Origin: Lantana camara
Lineage: Eukaryota; Streptophyta; Magnoliopsida; Lamiales; Verbenaceae
Direction of reading: 5' to 3'
Assembly (NCBI GenBank): GCA_037501455.1
Contig: CM074862.1
Span: forward strand, 59,923,501-59,987,500
DNA length: 64,000 bases
Numbering within the stretch: position 1 is the stretch's first letter; each line of letters starts with the position of its first letter. The notes beneath the pieces are model-generated. The model did no database searches. It was given only the letters and a program-made list of their open reading frames with translations, and had not been told where the DNA came from. The translations under genes were made by a program, and so were the position numbers. Shown here piece after piece: positions 22,579 to 34,640 of the stretch.

Positions 22579-24535
22579 TGTAGCACCCCGAAAGTAGGGC
22601 ACCACATCCCCCACACTAGAGTCTAACACGTATATCGAAATGAAGGATCCGTATCGGTATCGAACAATAGCGAACGGGTGACAAACAAAACTCACACTCT
22701 AGCTAGGCGGCCTAAACCCTCAATCAGAGTACAAAAATAATTCAAATCGTAGCGGAAGCGATAAAAGTAATTCATAATAATTCCCAAGATCAACATAGAT
22801 ACATATTGTACAACATAAGAGCATGCTAAGATCATATACATTGTACAATGCCCAACCCGGGCCAAAATAAGCTAAGTATCAAGCATTCATAGTTCCCAAT
22901 TCAGAATTCATAATGCATGACTTCATAATTCATAAGTGCTAAATAACCACTACAAATGCGAGAATGAAGACCCGAGCTAAGACATAAGTGAGACTCAAAA
23001 GATAAACTTGCCACCTAGCTTAACTCCGACGGTACCTGCAACTCAAAGAAAGGAAAAGAAGGAAACAACAACAAGGGTTAGTCCTAGTGACTAGTGAGGG
23101 GGCTAACACACGCACCCATAATACGTATATAGCAAAGCACTTATCAAAATCGTAAAAGATCCATAAACCGGGATTGGTTTTTGCAAGCTAAAGCATTTCC
23201 CGTGATAGTATATATATATATACATAAAGAAATTTAAGGCCATAGGCCAAAATGACAAGTTTTAGGTATTTAGGAGTCCATCCCCATTTTATAGATCATA
23301 CAAATTCACACAACTCGGTGAGTACGAGTTATTCCTCCAACTCCTACAATTAAAGACATAATCGAAACAAAATTCATAAACCATCCTTTCTCTGGGTGAT
23401 AGAAGGGTTGACGGTCCTAACTATCGATCAAATTCACACGAAACAAGGTTTAATCACTTCCTTGAAACCTTCGGCTGTTGCTTCCACCGGCTCAAGAGAA
23501 ACGCGCTTCCTCAACCTCCTAAGGTTAGGCGAGACTCTCAAAGGAAAGTGTTGAAGGAAGAGCTTGGCGACCCCTCGGTCGTTCCGAGATACCATACCAC
23601 TCTCCGGGGCCCAAATCATATTTCAAACTCATATTTTCCAACGAAGCTTATCTTTTAAAGCCCAAAGCTCGCTTACACCCTCACACTTACCACAGGTTTT
23701 TAAAACAACCGTAAAATAGCATATATACGTATACAAATCGTTTTCAAAGTCTTATAACAAATGGAACAAGTCCTCAAAATATATATCATACACGTATCTA
23801 ACATATAATATACATAACTCGCATGCGGGATTCAAATCAATTAGGGTTTTAGGTCGTAATATCTAAAAGAATAAAAACCTCACCTTTCCAATGTGTAGTG
23901 GTGACAAAAGAGAATGAATCGGACGCCTAAGGAGCAACCTCGTCGTCAACGGAAGGGTCAACTGGACAAATCAAACAATAAAGGATACTCTTAGACTCAA
24001 AATGTACCATTTAGACGCTCGGAAAATGCGCATGCGTGTATATGATGCAAATGAAATAAAATGAATTCATACTTAGGTCAAATATGGATATACATTGCAT
24101 ATAAGATCATATTTCATAAACGAGGGTATCAAACGAGCTATAAATTCATAACATAAAGCTTAACATATAGTATAACAAGTTAACATAATATATAAGTTAT
24201 AAAAGAGCCATATAAATCAAGCAAACGTGCACAAAAGAAGGAAAAGGAACACACGTGCATGCAGGGGACGTCGCGGCCGCTACCCAAATCCTTCACGATT
24301 TGGTCGCGGTCGCGACCACAAAGTCGAGATGAGGGCTAAAAAAGGTCACGGCCAGTACCCCAAAACAACGCAGGTGAGAGTGTGAGGACAAGTCTTTCTT
24401 AATTTGGTCAAAGATAGCTTAAGTTATGATTAAAAGAGTGAACAAAGGTCTAAATTCTCACGCAAATCTTGTTTCGGTCAACTTTCGGAGGTCTAAATGA
24501 CCTTGGAAAAATATGAGGCTAGATCGATCGGAAAC
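22579..24535 (-). repeat. LTR E: truncated gypsy LTR on the minus strand
   Basis: The + strand start TGTAGCACCCCGAAAGTAGGG is the reverse complement of a GGGGTGCTACA 3' end, and CCACATCCCCCACAC is the usual pre-terminal motif. Reading the minus strand, 24535-24480 matches G near 19007-19060 (AGCCTCAT, then GACCTCCGAAA), so about 0.4 kb of its 5' end is missing where array B starts. A remnant palindrome cluster with CGCGGCCGC and GTCGCGGTCGCGAC lies at 24268-24365. GAGAT (22574-22578) is its likely left flanking duplication. Confidence 0.8.
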
Positions 24536-27388
24536 TATAACACCCCAAGCGGTGGGGCATCACACCCCCGCACTATGACCCGACACGTGTACGAAATGGA
24601 GAGTCCGTACACGTACCAAGTCACAGCGAACGGGGTGACAGACGAAAAACGCACCCACTGGCTAGGCGGTATCTAACCCTGTACAAGTGAAAGAATGCAA
24701 AACATGACAGCGGAAGCAATACAAAATGGCCACTTTCAAAAACTTTCAAATGTTAAACATATTGAGCAGCACAAAAATCAAAATCATCTACATGGGTTCA
24801 CTAATCGATCCAACCTGTCCTATCCTGTCCCGAACAATTACACAGCAAGACGGGTTCAACTAATCTGAGCACCTGTCCTAACCTGTCCCGAAATTCCAAA
24901 CATTCAAATCATACGTGCAACCTGCTCACAACACAACTTACACAAAATTACAAAACATAAATCGATTCAAAAGCTTAACAAACTCAGAAAGACCTACACC
25001 GACTCGACAGACACGACAGACAGCCGCCTAGCACGAACTCCAAAGATCTCCAAAGCAAAGCCTGCAAACTAAAAAACATAAAAGGGGAGGGGTCAGTCCA
25101 AAGACTGAGCGAGGGGCTATACACACGCACGTATATACATATACAGAGTACAGCACATACCATAAAGGGGAGTTCGTGAACCAGGGCGTGGTTTTTGCAT
25201 TCTAAAATATTTCTCACGTGATACTAGATATAGGAGAGTAAAAGAGTTAGGCCAAAGGCCAAAACAATCCCAATTTTATTAATTAGAAATCCACTCCCGT
25301 TTCCCGAACAATTTCCTAACAAACTAACTTAACGAAAACAAACACACCAAGCAAACGTTCAGACAAAAGGGGAAAATGTGCACAGGAGTAATACTCGACG
25401 CTCCGAGGCTCCTTACCCACATCCCGATGATCATGCACAGGAGTAATACTCGACGCCTCGAGGATCCTTACCCATAATCACCGGGCCCCAAACAAAGCAG
25501 AGTCAAACCATCAAATCAGAGGGGAAATGTGCATAAGAGTAATACTCGACGCCCCGAGGCTCCTTACCCACATCCCGATGATCATGCACAGGAGTAATAC
25601 TTGACGCCCCGAGGCTCCTTACCCATAATCACCGGGCCCCCAAACAAAGCAGAGTCGGAAACATACCAGAATCAGAGGCACAACAAGGTCCAAGGCAAGC
25701 GCAAATCATATCTGGAGGCATATTAGAGGCATATCATATCAGTAGTCAAAGCATAGGCATAACCATAGCATATTCATAATCCTATCATATCAGATCCTAG
25801 CATAATCAGATTCTAGACCATAAATCATATCAGGCGTATCCATATATCGGCACATATCATTAGGGTTTAACTATAACCTAACCTCACCAGGTACCAAACA
25901 CAGCCGAACACAAAGTAGAAGGTCCACCCCGGAACCTGCACGACTCACTTGTCACCACCCCGGGTGCACCTGAACCAACTAAACACACAAACACGACACA
26001 GGGCTCAGACTCAAACTCAGGCAACCACACAGAGACGCACGACAATGCTCAAGCACTTATGAGATGCAATCACATAAGCAGGTTTCAAATTCATATCAAT
26101 TACTTACAAAATAATTCATTATATAACTCAGAGAAATCATATTAACTCATATATTACATAACCAATCTACATTCGTGTAATTAAACCATTCTTACATGCA
26201 AAGGTTTCTAATTTAATCATATAAGTCTCATTCAATTCAAATATCGCATAATAGGATTATTTAAAATTAGATAATTAGCCTACATTACAAAGTTAGAAAT
26301 TAAATCATCCAAGACATACTAATTCCATTCTTGCCAAATCATAAATTACATAACAAATTCTTATATCATATAATAAGTTTCAATTCAATTTAAGTGATTA
26401 GACTAATTAAAAGCTTCAAGCTTAGGCGTAATAATTTCTCTTAATCGAAATCATAATTAGCATATTTGTTTACCAATCGACAAGGATTAATTAATTGAAG
26501 TCATACAATTTATATGTTTAGCGAAATTACACATGCACCCCCTTTCAACATAGGCAAATAGCCCAATTCGATATATCGGAATTCAAATGGCATATCAAAG
26601 CATCAATATAATCCATAATTCATTTAATACATAATTTCGTACACATTGAAATACAATTCGATCGACAAATCAAGCAATTAGCAATTAAAACAATTAATTT
26701 CAAATATTCAAGTTGTACAAAATAAATCACAACAAATCAACCGGACATTCGATTGACGAACGGAAAGTGGCGGTGGACTCACCACGACGAAAGGAACTCA
26801 CTGTACGAAGGGCGTCGGAACGCCGCCTCCGGAACCCGCCGGACCGCCACGCACAGCCATCGGACCACCACCTCCGGTGGTCGGAAAATTCCCCGGAAGG
26901 ACAGAAACGTACGCCTCGGCCTGCTTGACAAAAGCCCTCAACCAATTTCAGAAAATAACCAACACGCCGGACTTCGTTGACGAAAAACAGAAATAAAATC
27001 CTAATACGAAAACTGAAATTAAATACAAACCGCTAAACGAAAATAAAATCCGAACATACCGTTGGAAAGCCCATAACGAACCCTACAAAAGCCCCAAAGC
27101 CAAACCTCGGAAAAATCATCGGAAAACCGGACCACCGGTCCAGCCCCGATTTGCCACCGGTTCGCCGCCGCTGGCCGGTTCTCGAGTCGAGGCCAACGCC
27201 ATCCGCTAGTTTTCGTCGTTCTAAGCAACTTTTGTAAAGGCTCCACCACCAAAACCGGCCGAAAAAGGGACCTACGCCACCGCCGAAGGACTGCCGCCTC
27301 GCCACCGCCGATTTCTCCATCTACAGCCCCCGGTTGCTCGATCTGAGGTCGGAAATGGAACGGGAAGGGTAAAAAACATAGGGTAGTT
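24536..27388 (-). repeat. Family B LTR, left copy (3' truncated by LTR D on the + strand right side)
   Basis: It is homologous to 31540-33176 plus 43727-44945. It contains the AGGAGTAATACTCGACGC tandem repeats (25378-25655) and the GC-rich block (about 26755-27380). It stops at the TGTGACACCCC start of LTR D; about 0.6 kb of its 5' part (promoter end) is missing. Confidence 0.88.
25375..25655 (-). repeat. Nested tandem repeat in family B LTR (AGGAGTAATACTCGACGC units)
   Basis: There are four units starting near 25382, 25437, 25530 and 25587, arranged as two ~150-bp dimers, each dimer closed by CCCATAATCACCGGGCCC. The same arrangement recurs at about 32370-32655 and 47570-47850. Confidence 0.85.
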
Positions 27389-30300
27389 TGTGACACCCCG
27401 AATCTTCGGCATTCCAGGTACGGCGTCACGGGTGAGTTAAATTCTATAATTTACGTGAATTATGTGATTAGCATGCTTATATGTCGATGTGAGATTTATT
27501 TTAATACGTGTGCATTAGAATTTAATTAATTGTTCTTGGGCTCAATCGCTCAATATTTGCCGAATTAGGGACCTAATTATATTTAGGGTCTTTTAGCCTT
27601 TGTGGCTACCTTGAGCTCGGGATTCGAATTCGAATTCTAACCCTATCATTAAATTCGTTTCGATGATTCGGATTCAATGTATTAACCTTTTATTTTCTAA
27701 AGCCATTTGATAGCTCAATCATTTTAAAATCCGATCCGAATGGACCGGATACCGTTTGACCCTACCCGTTTACCCGAACCGTATCAGCACTTAAAGGCTG
27801 ATAATATCCTCTCTCTCCATTTGATCGATCAAAGCAAGGGAGAAGAAAAGAGAAGGAAGCCCCTTTGGCCATTCCAAGCTTTGGGTCGAGCTTGCCTCAT
27901 CAGACCTTCTAACCGAAGAAACAAGGTAACAATTGTATTCCTCTCGTTACGTGCTTCAATTCTACGTGCATTTCGTGGTATGATTCCGTGTCTGAGTGGC
28001 TATTTGGGAGTGATGATGAATAGTGTAGATTTCGTGTTTTGGGTGTTCGGGCTCATTTCAAAGTCTAATTTGTGTTCTAATGTGTTATATATATGTGATA
28101 TACCTTGAATTTTAGTGTTTTTGGGTTGAATATTGATTGGTATGTGATTTGGGGTGGTTTGGGAACCACCCCCGTCGACCCCTTGCTTTCCTGCTCTTTT
28201 TTTTCGGAGAAGACGACCCAACACGGCCTTGTCAGCCCCTAGTTCATTTCCGACACGGCCGTGTCAAGCCCTCGAGTTGGAATTTTTTTTATTCGGACAC
28301 AGCCGTGTCAGCTTCCAGGCCAATTTTGACACGGCCGTGCTGACCTCGTTTGAACTCCGATTGGCCTGATTTTTGAACCCACGGAAACCTCTTGAAGTTT
28401 AGAACATCCTCCAATTGGAATAACCTCATTATCTTTTGTCATTTGTGAGATATAATCGTTTGACATTTGTGTCGCCACTTCGACAAAATTCTGCATTCGT
28501 CCAACTTCAAACCTACGCCATTTTCGCCTCGCTTTGAACCACAATTCGAGCCACCTACCATTTGAAACATCTATGTGTCTAGTTTTATTTCCAAGAAACA
28601 AAACTTAATTCCCATTTCTCAAACTCGAGTTATGATCGTTTTCCTACAGCTTGTCCGTTTCGGAAAATTTCCAACTTTTGCCCGTTTTGCTCGGAACCGT
28701 TTCTTATGCTTTTCTTCAGCTTTTCTTGCACCTTTTGACTCCGAACCCATTCCTAACTTGTTTTATATTATTTTATGTGTACGTATTTGTTCTTGTATGC
28801 ATTTTATGTTGCTTTAGTAATGTGCTTTGTGATCATACATGAATAAGTGCCACCATTTGCCTTTCGTTTACCCTTGTATGCATTGATAGAGCACTTGAAC
28901 ATGCTTTAACGTGTTTTAAGCATATGATAAACTATGAAATGCAGTTCCTTGTATGAAATAAGTTTGAATATGAATTTTTCTTAGGTAGTCGAATCTCTTA
29001 TGTGCCTATGCATACGCCGTGCGTCTATGTGGTTCTTCTTTGGGTCTAAGTCCTGGTTTTTGTCTTCAGTTTGTCCAGGTGCACCCGGGGTGGTGTTTCG
29101 TGAGCCGTTTTGATTCCGGGGTGGATCACTTGTGTTGTTCTTGGCTTCCTTTGGTATAAGGTGAGGTTAGGTTATAGTTAAACCCTATGAAATGTGTTCG
29201 TTTTCTATGTATGTGAACTATAACCATAAGTATAAGTAAATACGTGTAAAATATGTAATGTGACAAGTCTTTCCAAGTATGATACGCTATGTACAAGCCT
29301 ATGTACGCTTGTTTGGGTATGTTATGATTTACTATGGTTGCAACATCAAACTATACTTCAAACTGTGTACCTCTTACGAGCCGAGAGCTACGAGCTATGG
29401 ATATGCTCTGGATTTGACATGGAGAGGTATGTAGAGTATAGTTGTTGCAAGGTAAGATTGTTAAGTTTGTTACGTTAATTTCGTTATGTAGCGGGTTAGG
29501 TTGTGGTACGCTTCTGATGATTTGTTTGGTATGATTGGGCCCCGGAGTTGTGGGTAAGGGGGACCCGGGTCGGCCACGGGGTCGCCGGTTATGATCCCGG
29601 TGCACATCTCCACAGTTTGATAGGAATAACCCTGAACCCGCCAGGAGGTTTGGTAGGGGGATGGGAACCTGAGGGTTTAAGTGTTCGCGCTCCCCTCGTC
29701 TGTATGGATGGTTTGGGTCGCGCAACCCTTCCATCACCGGAGAAGGAGGTATGTATGATACGTTTGCTATGTTATGTTTGATTTGTTATATATGTTTAGT
29801 TTGAGGAGCCCAGGATGGGATTTGGTACTCGTACCCGCCGAGTTATGTCTGTATGCTTTGGTAAAGTTCATGAAACAGGGATAGACTCTTAAATTAAAAT
29901 AAAATATGAACCTTTTGAATATGTAAGCTAAGATATGATTTGATTCGATACGATTTGCTATGAATTAATGATCCGGTTTATATGAAATCCTTTAAGCTTT
30001 GGTTTGCTTTGTTTCTTTTAGAATCCCTATATATATGTATCACGGGTTAAACTTTGGTATGCAAAAACTATCCCTGAGTTCACGCACTATGTGATTGTTA
30101 TGTGCTTTGCTCTTATACATATAGCGTGTGTGGGTAGCCCCTCACTCAGTCTGTGTGACTGACCCCCTCTCCCATTTTGTTTTAGTTGCAGGTTCAGGTT
30201 GTGGAGTTCGAACTAGGCGGTTTGAGTCGGGTCTGTTGAGTCCGTGTCTGTCTATTGGTTTCGTTAAGTGCTTAGCTCGTTATTGTATAAGAAGTTATGT

Positions 30301-30675
30301 ATACGTTTATGATATATTTTATGCAGGTTTGTATTGATTTGAATGTATGAATTACGGGACAGGTTAGGACAGGTTCGTGGATTTAGTTGAACCCGTTTGT
30401 ATTTTGATTTATGCTATATTCGGGATTAGGGATCTATGTTAGTTGAACCCGTCAACTGTTGCTTTTAATTTAAGTTTGTTTGTGTGATTGCTTCCGCATA
30501 CGCTTCGTTTTTTGTTGGTTGGTTTAATTTGCAGGGTCTACGTTCCGCCTAGCTTAGGTGTGTGTCTGTCTGTCTCCCGTTCGCCTCTACTTGGTTCATG
30601 TACGGGTTTCCCATCTCGTATGTGGATTGGGCTTAGGTGCGGGGGATGTGGTGACCCACCGTGCGGGGTGCTACA
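27389..30675 (+). repeat. LTR D: solo-like gypsy LTR (3287 bp) bridging two deleted parts of array B
   Basis: It starts TGTGACACCCCGAATCTTCG and ends GTGCGGGGGATGTGG…GCGGGGTGCTACA. Left and right flanking five bases differ (TAGTT, AAATA). The left flank is family B LTR and the right flank is family B interior, so about 0.9 kb present in the sister copy (about 44946-45868) is missing. It carries GACACGGCCGTGTC-type palindromes (28219-28345) and the shared GC-rich block (about 29540-29745). Confidence 0.88.
28219..28345 (+). repeat. Palindrome cluster in LTR D
   Basis: Four copies of the ACACGGCCGTGT type occur: a decayed one at 28220-28233, a perfect GACACGGCCGTGTC at 28252-28265, GACACAGCCGTGTC near 28296-28309, and TTGACACGGCCGTGC near 28326-28340. 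Confidence 0.85.
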
Positions 30676-30680
30676 AAATA

Positions 30681-31050
30681 AGAGAGAGAATCCCATCTCT
30701 CGACACACAAGCGAAGGAACCCCGTCCCTCAGCACACAAAAGAGAAAACCCCATTTCTCAACACACAAAAGAGAGAACCCCGTCTCTCAGGCACAACATC
30801 GAGAGAACCCCGTCTCTCACCCTAAGTCTGATTGATTCCACATCTCTCAGACAATCTAGTTTGAGAAAATCCGGCATTTCTCAAACCCTAAATTCAAGGG
30901 AATCCAGCATCCCTCGAATACCTAAGAACAAGAGAATCCAGCATCTCTTGTGCACAAAACTCAGAAAGAATCCAACATCTTTTTATCACACAAATAGAGA
31001 GAATCCTGCATCTCCCTAGCATGTAAACAGAGAGAATTAAATCTCCCTTT
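30681..31050 (-). repeat. Tandem stem-loop array in family B interior (copy 1)
   Basis: Reading the minus strand, about a dozen units of the form GAGAGA-YGGGGT-TCTCTC or GAGGGAT-GCTGG-ATTCCC follow each other every ~30 bp. The + strand shows them as GAGAGAACCCCGTCTCTC and similar. The order and type of units match element C (38955-39330) and the sister copy 45874-46236. Confidence 0.85.
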
Positions 31051-31520
31051 CACTCAAGCACAAAAGCAGAATCAAAATCACAACAATCAGCAAGTATCAC
31101 AATTGACAGATATATCACGTAATATCAAGAATTAATCAAATAAAGAATGCATGTATGCTCGTGTCATGCATGCTTAACGTACCGTTCACCGTAGTATTGG
31201 AAGCCTTGACCAAGAAAGGTGATTACATTGTTGCTAAAGCAGCCCTGTAGTTAAAACACTAAGTTGGTGCATGAGGGTTCAGAATGCAAATGTAATGTGG
31301 CATTTAAGTCATGTAAGCACAACAATAAAAGCAATTAAGGGCACATTGACAAAATGTTGCACAATCGTAATCATATTGCGCACTTAGCCACATAACTCAA
31401 TACAATTCAAACTGAGGAAGCAAAATTACAGGCCAAACGGATGCAATGTGCAGATATTCCTATGCCGTACGACCTAGAATGACACGACACGACTCGAGAG
31501 CACCGGTTCTGAACCTGGTA

Positions 31521-31532
31521 GCTCTGATACCA
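31521..31532 (-). promoter_or_regulatory. Primer-binding site, family B interior copy 1
   Basis: The minus-strand TGGTATCAGAGC is separated from the LTR end (31540) by TCTTGAG. tRNA-Met type. Confidence 0.93.
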
Positions 31533-31539
31533 CTCAAGA

Positions 31540-33176
31540 TGTAACACCCCAAGCGGTGGGGCATCACACCCCGCACTATGACCCGACACGTGTACGAAAT
31601 GGAGAGTCCGTACACGTACCAAGTCACATCGAACGGGTGACAAACGAAAAATGCACCCACTGGCTAGGCGGTATCTAACCCTGTACAAGTGAAAGAATGC
31701 AAAACATGACAGCGGAAGCAATACAAAATGGCCACTTTCAAAAACTTTCAAACGTTAAACATATTGAGCAACACATAAATCAAAATCATCTACACGGGTT
31801 CACTAATCGATCCAACCTGTCCTATCCTGTCCCGAACAATTACACAGCATGATGGGTTCAACTAATCCGAGCACCTGTCCTAACCTGTCCCGAAATTCCA
31901 AACATTCAAATCATACGTGCAACCTGCTCACAACACAACTTATACAAAATTACAAATCATAAATCGATTCAAAAGCTTAACAAACTCAGACAGACCGACA
32001 CCGACTCGACAGACACGACAGACAGCCGCCTAGCACGAACTCCAAAGATCTCCAAAGCAAAGCCTGCAAACTAAAAACATAAAAGGGGAGGGGTCAGTCC
32101 AAAGACTGAGCGAGGGGCTATACACACGCACGTATATACATATACAGAGTACAGCACATACCATAAAGGGGAGTTCGTGAACCAGGGCGTGGTTTTTGCA
32201 TTCTAAAATATTTCTCACGTGATACTAGATATAGGAGAGTAAAAGAGTTAGGCCAAAGGCCAAAACAATCTCAATTTTATTAATTAGAAATCCACTCCCG
32301 TTTCCCGAACAATTTCCTAACAAACTAACTTAACGAAAACACACACCAAGCAAACGTTCAGACAAAAGGGGAAAATGTGCACAGGAGTAATACTCGACGC
32401 TCCGAGGCTCCTTACCCATATCCCGATGATCATGCACAGGAGTAATACTCGACGCCTCGAGGATCCTTACCCATAATCACCGGGCCCCAAACAAAGCAGA
32501 GGTAAACCATCAAATCAGAGGGGAAATGTGCACAGGAGTAATACTCGGCGCCCCGAGGCTCCTTACCCACATCCCGATGATCATGCACAGGAGTAATACT
32601 CGATGCCCCGAGGCTCCTTACCCATAATCACCGGGCCCCAAAACAAAGCAGAGTCGGAAACATACCAGAATCAGAGCCACAACAAGGTCCAAGGCAAGCG
32701 CAAATCATATCCGGAGGCATATCAGAGCCATATCATATCAGTAGTCAAAGCATAGGCATAACCATAGCATATTCGTAATCCTATCATATTAGATCCTAGC
32801 ATAATCAGATTCTAGAACATAAATCATATCAGGCGTATCCATAGGGCTTATATTCACATACATATCGGCACATATCATTAGCGTTTAACTATAACCTAAC
32901 CTCACCTGGTACCAAACACAGCCGAACACAAAGCAGAAGGTCCACCCCGGAACCTGCACGACTCATTTGTCACCACCCCGCGTTCACCTGAACCAACTGA
33001 ACACACAAACACAACACAGGGCTCAGACTCAAACTCAGACAACCACACAGAGACACACGACAATGCTCAAGCACTTATGAGATGCAATCACATAAGCAGG
33101 TTTCAAATTCATATCAATTACTTACAAAATAATTCATTATATAACTCAGAGAAATCATATTAACTCATATATTGCA
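31540..33176 (-). repeat. Family B LTR, middle copy, 3' part (continues at 43727)
   Basis: It begins on the + strand at TGTAACACCCCAAGCGG (the LTR 3' end) and is interrupted by element C, which duplicated TTGCA (33172-33176). Confidence 0.92.
33172..33176. repeat. Target-site duplication of element C, left copy (TTGCA)
   Basis: It recurs at 43722-43726; uninterrupted family B LTRs have ATATTGCATAACC at this place (48364-48376). Confidence 0.95.
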
Positions 33177-33688
33177 TGTGACGCCCCGTATTCTCGAAAG
33201 GCATCCTGATGACATTTACAAGTAAGTCTCTACACTTGTGCGTGTTTAATTTAAGAGTTCTTGAATTATGTGATTTAATGTAAATCCAATTTAATATGTG
33301 TTCATTCGAATTATTCTAAGATTAATTGCCAACTTGATTAATTACGCTCATATTTAACCCTAACCTTCTAATTTGATTTAATTCAAATTTATTCCATGAA
33401 ATAATTGTCAAGTTGATTTTAAATCCATCATGTTGCTTAACTTGTTTAATTTTGGTTTACTTGAATTCCTTGAGATTAATTGTCAATCATGTGTTTACAA
33501 AGTGTCGTTAAATTATACGAAAAGTTTCTAAAATTAAATTGAATTAAACTCAAATTGGTAAATCTCTATTTCATTTTAATTTATAAATTTATGCGGAGCT
33601 TGAATGTTTAGTCATAACTTTACCGATTTTAACTACGATTATTTGTACGCGATATTACTTTTTGTTATGCGATAAGGATACCCGGTTG

Positions 33689-33765
33689 TATATAGCTTGT
33701 GCACAAGACACATTTCTCCCAATCCCTTTTCTCTCTCTCTCTCTCTCCTCTCTCACTCTCTCTCA
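33689..33765 (+). promoter_or_regulatory. Likely LTR promoter of element C: TATA box with downstream CT tract
   Basis: TGTATATAGC places TATATA at 33689-33694 in GC-neutral sequence, followed 35-70 bp later by a (CT)n tract (33729-33764), the layout of many plant core promoters (TATA plus pyrimidine patch). The same pair recurs at 40167-40243. Family B LTRs have TATATA at equivalent sites (minus strand, 45249-45254 and 49903-49908). Transcription start is inferred. Confidence 0.5.
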
Positions 33766-33899
33766 TTCCCACGGGTCACTATGCGCGGCTTCGGTTACGA
33801 GCCCATAACTCGATCGTTTCTCGACGGAATTCAACAAACGAATAGTCCATTTCGATTATCTCGGCGAGACCGACGCAAGAGTACCAATTTCATGGCCTA

Positions 33900-34640
33900 A
33901 CGACGAACGGTGGCAGAGTTATCACCGGATTTCAGTAGCAGCGGCGGAGGTGTCGGACCGCCGCCACTTCGCCGGCCTTTCGCGGCGGTTTCCGGCCACC
34001 TCCTTGATGCACGCGCCCCATGCCCAGACAGAGGACTTCCAGGCGCTTCGTTTGACGTCAGCGGCGAGGCCATCGGATCAGCGACGGCGCCGCACGCGCC
34101 GCCCAAAGCTCGCGGCGGCGGCGTGAGTTACTGTAGCGGAGGCGGCAGAAACTTCGGCGGCCAACGGGGGCCTTTTCTGGCCATATTTTGGTCTCGGGAT
34201 CTTCATGAAAGTTGTTCGGAACGACGAGAACTAGTGGCCTGTGATCAGGCGACTCCAGATTCGGTGGTTTGGCGGTGGATCGGCGGCGGCAAAGTGGCGG
34301 TGCAACGGCGGCACTAGCTCCGAGGATTTTTCCGAAAAGCTACCTTAGGGCTTTCGAAGAGCTCATCATGGGTAAGACAACGCCTCTTTCGGATCGCATT
34401 TTGGTTCACCGGTTTGGAAGTAATTTGAGTTTCAAGATTTAGGGTTTTCGTGTTCTTACATTTCAGATCTAGGACAATCGGCTTGGAATTTCCAGAAATT
34501 TATCGAGGATTCGGAACGGGCACGAAGACTTCATTCAGGACTTATTTTTTGGGATTTTTCCGGCGACTTTTGACGGTGGCCTTGTGGCGGCCCGGCGACT
34601 TTCCGGTGGCTCCGGTGGCGGCACTCCGGTGACTTTCGGA
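33900..34640 (+). repeat. GC-rich, CGG-rich block in element C LTR shared with family B LTR
   Basis: A sharply GC-rich segment with many GGCGGC/CCGGCG runs sits in an AT-rich LTR. It begins with TCTCGACGGAATTCAAC (33816-33832), matched on the minus strand by family B near 45105-45125. It ends at the CCGGTGGCGGCACTCCGG run (34605-34635). An open frame of 135 codons (33910-34317) exists but is alanine/glycine-rich and not conserved in B, so I do not call a gene. Confidence 0.7.

Larger units (their letters stand above)
30676..31539 (-). other. Family B interior, left copy (non-coding, truncated by LTR D)
   Basis: It matches 45869-46731 with few differences. From right to left (element direction) it holds the primer-binding site (31521-31532), the leader motif, a conserved box near 31150-31210 and the stem-loop array (30681-31050). 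No Gag or Pol similarity in any frame; the short frames over the array are artefacts of its repeat structure. Confidence 0.85.

Noticed and set aside
30558..31019. 153-codon repetitive frame over the stem-loop array in B interior
   Set aside because: Frame stays open because of the repeat unit; sister copy 45756-46028 and element C do not preserve it as protein.
33910..34317. 135-codon Ala/Gly/Arg-rich frame in the element C LTR (also 40388-40795)
   Set aside because: Open mainly because of GC-rich composition; not maintained in the homologous family B block. A captured gene cannot be excluded without a database search.
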